From assembly GCF_014697195.1 (NCBI RefSeq), contig NZ_JACJRJ010000027.1, forward strand, positions 1 through 64,000: 64,000 nt of DNA, read 5' to 3'. A program made the translations under genes and the position numbers. The notes beneath the pieces are model-generated. The model worked only from the letters and a program-made list of their open reading frames with translations. It had not been told where the DNA came from and did no database searches. Source of the DNA: Cylindrospermum sp. FACHB-282. GTDB lineage: Bacteria; Cyanobacteriota; Cyanobacteriia; Cyanobacteriales; Nostocaceae. Positions 1 to 7,991 of the stretch are shown here, piece after piece (positions within the stretch are counted from its first letter, which is position 1; each line of letters begins with the position of its first letter).

Positions 1-113
1 TATTAACATAAAGGCGCGTGGGACACACGCCCTCAAAGCTCAATCAATGTCCTCATAGAGGAGTCGTTGAGAAGCCCACACTCACCCGAAGGGGAGTGTG
101 TGGAGTATGTCAC
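1..113 (+). mobile_element. Right end / omega-RNA remnant of an IS200/IS605-type (tnpB) element
   Basis: The segment ends in a strong hairpin (about 76-103: CCACACTC, loop, GAGTGTGTGG) preceded by GTTGAGAAGCC and followed by AGTATGTCAC. This arrangement is the usual right end of cyanobacterial tnpB elements, where the guide RNA scaffold overlaps the 3' end of tnpB. The transposase gene itself would lie before the window, so its state is unknown. The call rests on recalled family layout and the visible hairpin; the left boundary is the window edge. Confidence 0.55.
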
Positions 114-132
114 ACTACACTCTTGCGTTCTT

Positions 133-160
133 TTTGCGCCTTTGCGCCTTTGCGTGAGAT
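133..160. repeat. Dispersed TTTGCGCC-type repeat, copy 1
   Basis: A direct octamer repeat (TTTGCGCC twice, then TTTGCGTGAGAT) that recurs as an identical 28-mer before hemB at 47357-47384. It is non-coding here. Repeats of this kind are scattered in Nostoc-type genomes; the function is unknown. Confidence 0.7.
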
Positions 161-229
161 AAAAAATGTGGTTCATTTACCTGAAAATTGTTGTAAAACC
201 CAAAATGTAAAATTCGTGCTCAAAATTTT

Positions 230-601
230 ATGGACTGCATTCATGTAACGGGAATTCGCGCCTATGGCTACACTGGGTTTCTACCAGAGGAACAGGTGCT
301 AGGGCAATGGTTTGAGGTAGATGTAAAGTTATGGCTGGATCTCTCCGTCGCTGGTAACTCAGATGCGATCGCAGATACTCTCGATTATCGCAGCATCATC
401 ACCATGGTTCAGCATCTGATCAAAACCTGCAAATTCTCTCTGGTGGAACGTTTAGCCGCCACTATCGCCGATTCTATCCTGCAAAAAAGCGATCGCCTAA
501 CCCAAGTTCAAGTCATTTTGAGTAAACCCGCCGCACCCATTCCCGACTTTGGCGGCAAAATTAGCATTGAACTGACTAGAACTAAGTCCCAGATTGAGTA
601 A
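230..601 (+). CDS. folB: Dihydroneopterin aldolase (FolB)
   Basis: FolB cleaves 7,8-dihydroneopterin to 6-hydroxymethyl-dihydropterin and glycolaldehyde in cytosolic folate synthesis. The 123-residue length fits the single-domain family. Visible family features are the N-terminal IRAYGYTGFLPEEQ block, the LDYRSI segment, the SLVERLAATIAD helix carrying the substrate-binding Glu, and the KPAAPIPDFGG segment near the end. The ATG follows directly on non-coding repeat sequence without an obvious strong Shine-Dalgarno. It appears monocistronic; the next gene starts 375 bases on. Confidence 0.93.
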   Translation: MDCIHVTGIRAYGYTGFLPEEQVLGQWFEVDVKLWLDLSVAGNSDAIADTLDYRSIITMVQHLIKTCKFSLVERLAATIADSILQKSDRLTQVQVILSKPAAPIPDFGGKISIELTRTKSQIE

Positions 602-976
602 GTTTGTCTCATTAAAAAATAGCCTGTAGCCGCGCTGTCTTCACCCAAGCATGATTTAAGAACATCAACGCTACAAGTTTACGAAAATCTGCACTAAGTT
701 CCAGTTGCTGAAATTTATTCCAAATGAACACTTGTCAATTGCGAGTGTTCATTCGGACTTGATATATCTACAACATCTGATACCAATTCTGTATTTGATA
801 GGACTTACTTTCCTTTACAAATTTACCGTCTTTTCAGTTTTTTTGATAGGTCTCTTTACCCATCCTACCTGTAGGGTGCGTTCCCTAACGCACCAATCAT
901 GATTTCTAACGACACAAACCAATACCCCATATTTGCGTAAATTCTGTCCGTTAAGTCCTATTTGATTCCTATTGTC
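602..976. other. Intergenic region after folB
   Basis: No convincing gene is seen. It contains a perfect 8-bp hairpin (875-894: GGTGCGTT, loop CCCT, AACGCACC), a form of the GGTGCGTTA palindrome often scattered in cyanobacterial genomes. The rest is AT-rich and is likely to hold the promoter of the next gene. Confidence 0.6.
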
Positions 977-1582
977 ATGAATATTAAAAATCTAAAACTC
1001 GGCAAATATCTCACACTAGATGAATTTTGCACCTGCACCCAGACTTATCATCAATATGCCAATCAAGTCAACCCATTTCCCAAAAATATCCAAGAAGTAA
1101 TTCCCGCACTTCAAGACTTAAATCAGTTTATCCTCGACCCAACTATCGACTTTTTTGGAATTGATAGGTTTCACCTCACCTATGGTTTTTGTTCCCAGGA
1201 TTTAAAGAAATTTCTCGAAAAAACTGACCCAGCCACAGGTAAAAAAAATGGCCGTGTAGCTCCTGAATTAGACCAACACATGGCTCATGAAGTCAAAAAT
1301 AACGGTAAATATTACTGCGAAAGATTAGGTGCAGCTTGTGATTTTCTGATTACAGATTTACCCAGCGACCAGCTTGTAGAGTGGATTTTGCAAACACAAC
1401 TCCCCTTTGATTCCCTCTACTTTTACGGAACCCAAAGACCAATTCACATCAGCTATGGCCCCCAGCATAAACGAGATATTTGGACATTCACCAACCTTGG
1501 ACAACCCACTAAAAAGGGAATTGAACAATGGCTAAAATTATCCAAGCAGATTTTGGAACAAAAAGATACCCGACTTCTTTGA
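977..1582 (+). CDS. Hypothetical protein, possibly M15-like peptidase fold
   Basis: A 201-residue soluble protein without signal peptide or membrane segment. The ATG is preferred over an in-frame TTG 15 bases upstream because the residues from MNIKNLKLGKYL onward look like the domain start. Segments HLTYGFCSQDLKKFL, DQHMAHE, GAACDFLI and PIHISYGP faintly recall the His/Asp pattern of M15 (D-Ala-D-Ala carboxypeptidase/hedgehog) folds, but the match is too weak for a functional call. Its 3' end runs into a perfect palindrome that encodes the last residues. It converges on the orphan methyltransferase gene, so the two do not form an operon. Confidence 0.75.
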   Translation: MNIKNLKLGKYLTLDEFCTCTQTYHQYANQVNPFPKNIQEVIPALQDLNQFILDPTIDFFGIDRFHLTYGFCSQDLKKFLEKTDPATGKKNGRVAPELDQHMAHEVKNNGKYYCERLGAACDFLITDLPSDQLVEWILQTQLPFDSLYFYGTQRPIHISYGPQHKRDIWTFTNLGQPTKKGIEQWLKLSKQILEQKDTRLL

Positions 1583-1595
1583 GAAGTCGGGTATC
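1565..1595. repeat. Perfect 13-bp palindrome spanning the stop codon
   Basis: GATACCCGACTTC and its exact reverse complement are separated by 5 bases, and the TGA stop of the upstream gene lies in the loop. No T-tract follows, so it is a weak candidate for an intrinsic terminator. It resembles the CCCGACTTC..GAAGTCGGG palindromes scattered in Nostoc genomes and lies between two convergent genes. Confidence 0.8.
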
Positions 1596-1705
1596 TGAGG
1601 CTAGCGATTTTCACAATTTAAATATGAATACTATATTTTTAACTCAGTTATAAGTTACCCCTTAAAAAGAGGGGTTACGGGAAATCAAAATTCATCTGCA
1701 AGAGA

Positions 1706-3874
1706 TTAAGATTCTTCTGACTCAATATTAGTAGAAGTATCTAGTTCTGATTTCTGCTTTTTAGTAGCTTTACGCCTTTTCTGTTGACGACTTTCCACAG
1801 CAGAACGCAGCACCTTAAGCTTATAAGGGTCAGCATCCTTGCACCAATATAAATGATAGTTTTTCAGAATTGCACAGTTATCTGCCAAGCATTTACGCCA
1901 GCCAGAAAGATGGCTAATACTCCGCCAGTTATTTAATAATCCCCAATCTTCTTCTTGACGAGTTAACTTAGCAAACTTCTCATACTGTGGATAGTCAGGA
2001 GTAACTAAAGCATCTTTTTGGTGTAACACTGGTGGGTCATCATCAATATCGTAATCCCGATAAGTAACGTGTAAATCACGCAAATCAATTTCCATCCCAG
2101 TATGTAACCCTGGATGGGGGTCAACATCAAAATCTGGGTAAAAAAGATAGGAAATTTTGGGTGTTTTAGCATGAAATTTAATTACATTGGCTTCCTCTAA
2201 GCGTCCTATGGTACGACTAGCACAACCTTCATAAAGGCGCAATAGAGGGTCTAGGGATTGTAAAGCGGAAATATGAACCCAGAGAGAATTTGGTAATTTT
2301 TTCCCCACTGGACTATTTTGACAACGTTCAATAATATTTGACCTATCTCCCAAACTGTGTAACATCTGGTCAGCATTTAGCCAAGCTTGTTTATAACTAC
2401 CAAATAAGCCGAGAATATCCTCTTGGGCTTCCCGAACTAAATTTGATAATTTTGGACGTTGGCTGAATTGACAAAGAGCCAAATAAACCATCAAATCTTG
2501 GCGGCGTTTTTCTGAAATTCCCTCCCATTCTTGCGGGTCAGTCGCCTGCAAAATCACCTGGAAAGCACGCCGTAAGCTGCCAAATTCCCCACTGATATCA
2601 GCCTCTTGGGGTAGTTCGTCTTTACTGGGGAGGCGACCGCGTTCAGTCACAAAAGCCATCAACGGAGTTAACAGTTCCTGATAGTCCTCAAACCGCTTAA
2701 TGCAGGCCCGAACTCTGGGGGTAGTAGCGCGAGAACGGTAGCGAGAAGCCCGGAATAATTGTGCTTGAGCTTCATCTTTGAACACAAAGTACACACCCAA
2801 GGCTACGGGAATAGCATCAACTCCAAGCACTTGGTCGATGTAAATTTTTAGTTCTTCTTGGTCGTAATATTTCTGAAAAGTGTTGCGGTTAGTAATGATT
2901 CCATCGCCATAAGCTACTACACCTCTGTTAGTGTCAGCTATCAAAACTTGGGCGGCGACTAGCAAAACTTTCTGAGTCAATTCCCAGGCTTTAACTAAGG
3001 CTTCCCGGCGTTCGCTTTGGTCTTCGATGACATTAATCACAAAGCCAATGTTGACAATATCCGCCGGCCCTTGGTTGGTATCGGGTGAGTAATAAGGATC
3101 CCATCCGCAACTGTGATAACCTTGTTGTCCTAGGCGGATAACGTCCCCCCCATGTCCGCAACCATAGTCAAAAAAGGTGGTATCTGGGGTAAATAAATTA
3201 GTTTCTAGGGCTAAACGTACAGGGCGGGAGAAATCATTACGCACAATCGCCGCTTTATGACGGTCTATTTGGGGTGCTACCGTTACCCTGGGGATGGTTT
3301 TTTGCCGTTGGATGATGGTATATCCCTGTATTTCCACACCATAAGCTTGCAGCCGCTTTTGCCATCCCACTCGTGTACCGATACCTTTAGAATTATTCAG
3401 TAGACCTAAAGCTTCTTGAGCACGAGTCAGGGCGGCAAACTGCTCGTAAAGGTGATAGTCAGAGGTAACAAAGGTTTCTTTGCGGTGCAGGACGGGAGGA
3501 TTTTCAGAGGTCCTATAGTCCCGGTAATTGACTTGGAGGGTTTCTAGGTCAACTTGAATACTGGCTTGTAAAGCTGGATGAGGGTCAGTATCAAAATCGG
3601 GATAAAACAAATAGGAAATTTTGGGTTTGTTTGTACTAAATTTGACGAGGGTTGCTTCTTGTACTTGGGGCGCGGCACTCCGGGCGCGGCTTTCATATTC
3701 CTGGAGCAAGGGGTCAAGGGCGTGTACTGACAAAATATGAATGTAGAAAGCATCAGGCAGCAGCTTGCCAATACTGCTGCTGTGGCAACGAGAGGCGATT
3801 GCACTCAGTTCAGTAGGCTCTGGAGTGAAGCAGGTTTCCTCAAGTGTGTTAAAGCTGTTGTCAGGTTTAACCAT
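1706..3874 (-). CDS. DNA-phosphorothioation-associated putative methyltransferase
   Basis: A 722-residue protein. The centre (about residues 195-390) is a Rossmann SAM-dependent methyltransferase with motif I FDYGCGHGGDVIRLG and a later VNIGFVINVIED strand. The whole pattern matches the family annotated as DNA phosphorothioation-associated putative methyltransferase. The core is flanked by two copies of one domain: both contain GK(L/K)LP, an LDPLL..YE block, KISYLFYPDFD.DPHP, YRDY, PPVLH and GLLNN. The C-terminal tail is Lys/Arg-rich. No dnd or ssp genes lie in this window, so the role is unproven; the target could be DNA, RNA or a protein. The ATG start is well supported by the first duplicated domain. 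Confidence 0.8.
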   Translation of the reverse strand: MVKPDNSFNTLEETCFTPEPTELSAIASRCHSSSIGKLLPDAFYIHILSVHALDPLLQEYESRARSAAPQVQEATLVKFSTNKPKISYLFYPDFDTDPHPALQASIQVDLETLQVNYRDYRTSENPPVLHRKETFVTSDYHLYEQFAALTRAQEALGLLNNSKGIGTRVGWQKRLQAYGVEIQGYTIIQRQKTIPRVTVAPQIDRHKAAIVRNDFSRPVRLALETNLFTPDTTFFDYGCGHGGDVIRLGQQGYHSCGWDPYYSPDTNQGPADIVNIGFVINVIEDQSERREALVKAWELTQKVLLVAAQVLIADTNRGVVAYGDGIITNRNTFQKYYDQEELKIYIDQVLGVDAIPVALGVYFVFKDEAQAQLFRASRYRSRATTPRVRACIKRFEDYQELLTPLMAFVTERGRLPSKDELPQEADISGEFGSLRRAFQVILQATDPQEWEGISEKRRQDLMVYLALCQFSQRPKLSNLVREAQEDILGLFGSYKQAWLNADQMLHSLGDRSNIIERCQNSPVGKKLPNSLWVHISALQSLDPLLRLYEGCASRTIGRLEEANVIKFHAKTPKISYLFYPDFDVDPHPGLHTGMEIDLRDLHVTYRDYDIDDDPPVLHQKDALVTPDYPQYEKFAKLTRQEEDWGLLNNWRSISHLSGWRKCLADNCAILKNYHLYWCKDADPYKLKVLRSAVESRQQKRRKATKKQKSELDTSTNIESEES

Positions 3875-4394
3875 CTCACTGAATTAATAGAGAACTGCTG
3901 CTAGCAATTATGCTAGACGGACTGTTTCAAGCTCAATGCTCCAATCATAATCAGGATTTGACAATTTTTGTCGTCAAAAAGAAAATTTAACTGTAATTGC
4001 TTGGTGTTTTATCTGTGATTAAGTTTTCTTAAAAGTGGCTTTGGTTAGATTAAGTATAAGTAGATACAATAATTTAGTATCCTTCAAAGCTGCATTTAAT
4101 CTATGTTGGCGGACTAGATGGTTTAGACTACCACTAACCCGATTAGCTGCTGCAAATTGTTATTATTGAAGACAGCGCACTGTTCAACGACAAATACCTA
4201 TAAGCATTCTCTAAATACAGTTAACTTTTGTTAAATTATGGCTGAAAGTTGCTGATTCTTAATCTTCATCAAGTTATAAATCTGTTTATTAAGTTTTTGA
4301 TAATAGTTATCTCATCTTGTACATTTATCTCGTCAGGTACTACCGGAATTGTGTAATCTGAAAAGAACTAAGCTAATGATTAAATTGAGGTCTG
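3875..4394. other. Divergent intergenic region, no gene seen
   Basis: 520 AT-rich bases between divergently transcribed genes. No ORF with coding character, tRNA or clear repeat is visible. It should carry the promoters of the methyltransferase (leftward) and of the small gene to the right. Confidence 0.5.
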
Positions 4395-4613
4395 ATGACT
4401 CCTACGATTATGCGTCAGCTTTGGTCTGTGGTTGAAGCTGCCCAAGCGATGACCCTATTGCAGCTTGACGATGCTAGCTTGGTGCAGTGGTTGGTGAAAC
4501 AAACTACAACGCAAGCGTTGTTAGATCCTAAAGACACCGACTTCCTCAGTGACTACATTCGGGCTAGACTAAGTCTCATACGTGATATTGCTTATGAACG
4601 TCAGCAGTTTTAG
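4395..4613 (+). CDS. Small conserved hypothetical protein
   Basis: A 72-residue, Leu-rich, mostly helical protein with no Cys, signal peptide or membrane segment. The sequence (RQLWSVVEAAQAMTLLQLDD, later DFLSDYIRARLSLIRDIA) has coding character and the GAGGTCTG just before the ATG gives a usable ribosome site. I believe similar short proteins occur across heterocystous cyanobacteria, but no function is known to me. It is monocistronic and converges on ribD. Confidence 0.7.
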   Translation: MTPTIMRQLWSVVEAAQAMTLLQLDDASLVQWLVKQTTTQALLDPKDTDFLSDYIRARLSLIRDIAYERQQF

Positions 4614-4675
4614 TAACTCTAGTTACTAAAAATAGCAAAAATCAATAGTTATGATCATGGCATATCGACTGTTGA

Positions 4676-5884
4676 CTATTCACTTTTTTGGCGCAAATAA
4701 CCTTCCACTAAGCAATCGACACCGATCACGCGCCAACGGACACGTTCTAGGGATAGGGCCTGAGTCATGGTAGTAAAACCTAAGTCGCCCACAGGTGTAG
4801 GAGCATTACTACCACCAATGATTTTTGGGGCAATAAAAGCCAGCACTTTTTGCACTGCACCTTGAGCGATCGCACTCGCAGCTAAGGTACCACCACACTC
4901 CCACAAGACGCTACAAAAACCCCGCTTATATAAATAATCCATTGCCTGATCTGGTGTCAGTGATGCCAATTCCACCACTTCCACCCCATGTTTGAGCAAC
5001 ATCTCTTGAAAATTAGGGTTAGCACCTACCTCCGTCAACACCAAAGTCCCAACCGAGGCTGTTTCCCACAGGTGAGCATTTTCTGGCAAGTTAAGATGGC
5101 GACTCATCACCACCCGCAGGGGATTATGGCCCCCCACCTGGTGACTGGTTAAGTAAGGATTGTCCTGTCGCACTGTATTACCGCCGACAATTACTGCATC
5201 GCAACTTGACCGCAGTTGATGTACTTCACTGCGGGAATCTTGGCTTGTCACCCAGGCACTATGACCAGAACTAGTAGCAATTTTGCCATCTAAAGTCATG
5301 GCATATTTCAAAATGCCCATAGGTCGCTTGTGAAGAATACGATGGACAAAACCTTCATTTAGCTGCCGGCAGGCTGCTTCTTCCACACCTACCAAAACTT
5401 CAATTCCCGCCCCACGTAAACGGGCAATACCAGCGCCAGCGACCAGTGGGTTAGGGTCAACCATGCCCACCACCACCTTTGCCACCCCAGCTGCTATTAA
5501 CCCTTCAGAACAAGGAGGAGTGCGTCCATAGTGATTGCAAGGTTCGAGGCTGACATAGATTGTAGCTCCACGAGCGCCAACGCCTGCTGCCCTCAAAGCA
5601 AAAACTTCTGCATGGGGTTCACCTGCACGGGGATGAAAGCCTTCCCCGACAATTTCCCCATCTTTGACAACTACCGCCCCCACTAGGGGATTTGGCGAAG
5701 TACGTCCTAAAGCGCGGCGGGCAAGTTCCAAACACCGCTGCATCATCTGTCGGTCAAAGTCACTGCCTACCCTTTCCTTCCCTGGGGAATCTGAGCTAAC
5801 CGCAGTCCCGACTAGCAGTGCATTTTCCTGGGTGTCACTGGGTAAGGATGGATCTGCTTGAGCGACCACTGGGGAATTATCCAT
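4676..5884 (-). CDS. ribD: Bifunctional riboflavin biosynthesis protein RibD (deaminase/reductase)
   Basis: RibD performs the second and third steps of riboflavin synthesis: deamination of the pyrimidine ring and NADPH-dependent reduction of the ribose. The N-terminal deaminase has the zinc site HAEVFAL and the EPCNHYGRTPPC block, both intact, preceded by GRTSPNPLVGAVVV. The C-terminal reductase begins near RPMGILKYAMTLDGKIAT and has GGNTVRQDNP. The length of 402 residues is a little long because of a polar N-terminal extension of about 40 residues. The ATG (MDNSPVV) is preferred to an upstream TTG. Confidence 0.95.
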   Translation of the reverse strand: MDNSPVVAQADPSLPSDTQENALLVGTAVSSDSPGKERVGSDFDRQMMQRCLELARRALGRTSPNPLVGAVVVKDGEIVGEGFHPRAGEPHAEVFALRAAGVGARGATIYVSLEPCNHYGRTPPCSEGLIAAGVAKVVVGMVDPNPLVAGAGIARLRGAGIEVLVGVEEAACRQLNEGFVHRILHKRPMGILKYAMTLDGKIATSSGHSAWVTSQDSRSEVHQLRSSCDAVIVGGNTVRQDNPYLTSHQVGGHNPLRVVMSRHLNLPENAHLWETASVGTLVLTEVGANPNFQEMLLKHGVEVVELASLTPDQAMDYLYKRGFCSVLWECGGTLAASAIAQGAVQKVLAFIAPKIIGGSNAPTPVGDLGFTTMTQALSLERVRWRVIGVDCLVEGYLRQKSE

Positions 5885-6159
5885 AATTTTAGGCAATAAT
5901 ATCGTAAATATTGGGCACGCTAGCGACTTTGATCGTCAACATTAAACATTAATATCCAGTCCCTATATTGGCTGTCTCGATTTAAATTAAACTTCTCGCT
6001 AGCTTGAGTCTATATTGCCAGAAGTTGCCTAAATTCTCTAAATATTTGCCAGTGAGGGCTAAAGGCATCTGCTTTTAACCCTGACTTCTGTACAGACCAA
6101 TTTAACTGTTTACTCTGTGGGGATAGACAACAAACCTAGTTAACCTTTGATTGAATTGT

Positions 6160-6795
6160 CTAAGACTGCTCTAACAATTTCATCTTCTGCCACCAACTAT
6201 TTAAGGGATAGTAAACCACAGGCGCCCACAGGCTACTGAGAATGGAAGAAGCAAGGGCGACAAGCTGGTAGTATTTCCAAATCGATTCAACTTGGCGTAG
6301 GCTTTGCCCACCTGCATCGCGCATCAAAGTCAGTTGTAAACCAAAGATAGACTCTGACAAAACCGCCATCGCAAAGACGATTAAAGCTATCGAAATAAAG
6401 TCTTCTTGGATAAATCGCTGCTTCTGAATCAGACTAGTCAGCATCCCCACTATCCCTAGACTTAATGCATGAGTAGGGTCAGGTGATGTAAAGCTATCTT
6501 GCACCATTCCCAAAACTATACCTGCCAATGCTCCAACAAAAACTGGGCGCTTGACACTCCAAGCTACCACCCAAATTAACAGCCAATTGGGACCAATGCC
6601 CAATAATTCCATACCTGAGATCCGGTTTCGTGCCAACCATAAACATAACAGCACAGAGCCAACTGTTACTGTCCAATCCATCAGTTGACGCATACGAGGA
6701 TGCCAACGCCCTAGGGGCTGGATTAGGATTTTGGATTTTCGTTCCGGCGATTTTGGCTTTCGGAGCCTGTCATCACCAAATCCAGGAATCTTCAT
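6160..6795 (-). CDS. mreD: Rod shape-determining protein MreD
   Basis: MreD is the small integral membrane partner of MreC in the elongasome, which guides lateral peptidoglycan synthesis. The 211-residue protein has a basic cytoplasmic N terminus and about five hydrophobic segments (for example LMDWTVTVGSVLLCLWLA). It is the last gene of mreB-mreC-mreD, all on the same strand. The 288-base gap to mreC is unusually large for this operon because a TIR-bounded repeat lies in it; mreD may therefore have its own promoter. The assignment depends partly on position because MreD is poorly conserved. Confidence 0.88.
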   Translation of the reverse strand: MKIPGFGDDRLRKPKSPERKSKILIQPLGRWHPRMRQLMDWTVTVGSVLLCLWLARNRISGMELLGIGPNWLLIWVVAWSVKRPVFVGALAGIVLGMVQDSFTSPDPTHALSLGIVGMLTSLIQKQRFIQEDFISIALIVFAMAVLSESIFGLQLTLMRDAGGQSLRQVESIWKYYQLVALASSILSSLWAPVVYYPLNSWWQKMKLLEQS

Positions 6796-6826
6796 TGTTT
6801 TCTGAAATTTTCTTCAAGGGTATTAG

Positions 6827-6999
6827 GGTTTCATTAAAGTTATCCTTTCATTGGCGGTTCCTGAGCCAAAATCTACTCGTTAGATGGGTAAACTCGGTGC
6901 TTTTTGGCGGCATCACCCAATATTTTGGGTGAAAACGAAATTCTCGAAGCCGCCTTCCTTGCATTGGAACCGCCAATTTTGTCCAGGCTTTTCCCAAGG
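6827..6999. mobile_element. MITE-like element, copy 1 (between mreC and mreD)
   Basis: The element carries 12-bp perfect terminal inverted repeats, ATTGGCGGTTCC at 6850-6861 and GGAACCGCCAAT at 6966-6977, with an internal hairpin CACCCAA..TTGGGTG. A second copy in opposite orientation (56762-56933) has the same TIRs with the same 128-bp spacing, and similarity extends about 20 bases outside the TIRs on both sides. It encodes no protein. No target-site duplication is evident. Confidence 0.8.
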
Positions 7000-7083
7000 G
7001 ATTGGGAGGATACCAGGGAGAGAGGAATTCAATAATTCCCCAGTCCTCAGTAAAGAGTCCCCAGCAAAAAGTACCGATAGAAT

Positions 7084-7893
7084 CTAACGAGACTTTTGCG
7101 GTTGCTCATTTGCCAAGTTAGGATTTTCTGCCTCTGGCGTTTCTGGCTTAGGGTAGATACTTACCCAATCCAAAGACCGAATCGGCGGGAATAGCTCAAT
7201 TTTGGCTACTGATGTGGGGAGTTTCTTTAAATCCAGTGACTTAACTCGTCCTACCGCCAAGCCAGAGGGAAACTTCTGACTATAAGTAGATGTGGAAACT
7301 AAATCTCCTACCTTCACATTTGGGACTTTTTCATAAAACTCCAACACCGCTTCATCTGAAGAATCACCCCGCAAAACGCCCTTCGCTGCTGTACGGCTGA
7401 TGGTTACACCTACTTGACTCTTGAGGTCGCTGACTAATAACACACGGCTAGTATTAGGTGTGACACTTTCTACCAAACCCACCAGTCCCCCATCTGCCTT
7501 GACGATAGAGCCTTCCTGAATACCCGCACTTCTGCCACGATTCAGGGTTACTTGTTGCCACCAATTATCAGCACCGCGTCCTACCACCCGCGCCGGAATT
7601 GGGCGTGATGAAAGGGATTCTTTTTCTACATAACCCAATAAATCCTGTAACTTTTGATTTTGAGTTTCCAAATCTACTATGCGGGTTTGTAACTCCAATA
7701 ACCGAGCATCCCTAAGACGTTCTTCGGGAGTTGGCCCTGATTGCAACATTTGCAAGGGACGGGAAAGTCCCTGGTACACCTCCAGCAGCAGCGCGCCTTG
7801 AGTCTGTCGCAGTGTCCAGGCACTACCAACTACTAGAGCTAATATGCCAATTTGTAAGCCTTTGCGATCCCACCAACGACGTACACTAAACAT
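7084..7893 (-). CDS. mreC: Rod shape-determining protein MreC
   Basis: MreC is a periplasmic, membrane-anchored scaffold linking MreB filaments to the cell-wall synthases. The 269-residue protein has one N-terminal membrane segment (LQIGILALVVGSAWTL), a coiled-coil region (RLRDARLLELQTRIVDLETQ and on) and the two-barrel MreC domain with ARVVGRGADNWWQQVTLNRG and GLVGLVESVTPNTSRVLLV. The length is normal. It lies 98 bases after mreB on the same strand and is probably co-transcribed. The C-terminal tail is Pro/Glu/Gln-rich. Confidence 0.96.
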   Translation of the reverse strand: MFSVRRWWDRKGLQIGILALVVGSAWTLRQTQGALLLEVYQGLSRPLQMLQSGPTPEERLRDARLLELQTRIVDLETQNQKLQDLLGYVEKESLSSRPIPARVVGRGADNWWQQVTLNRGRSAGIQEGSIVKADGGLVGLVESVTPNTSRVLLVSDLKSQVGVTISRTAAKGVLRGDSSDEAVLEFYEKVPNVKVGDLVSTSTYSQKFPSGLAVGRVKSLDLKKLPTSVAKIELFPPIRSLDWVSIYPKPETPEAENPNLANEQPQKSR

Positions 7894-7991
7894 TTATGTA
7901 TGCCTTTTTTATATTTTATAGTTACTGAAGATACTGGATTCCATAATTATTCATAAATACAGAACCCAATATCTACTGAGAGTGCTTTTTG

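Noticed and set aside
18-248. Open frame of 76 codons before folB
   Set aside because: It runs through the IS-type hairpin and the TTTGCGCC repeat, has repeat-derived composition and overlaps the folB start.
705-902. 65-codon hydrophobic frame after folB
   Set aside because: It extends into the GGTGCGTT palindrome repeat and has no ribosome site or recognisable domain.
1706-3874. Complete DNA phosphorothioation (dnd) system
   Set aside because: Only the associated methyltransferase-type gene is present; no dndA-E, dndFGH or ssp genes occur in the window.
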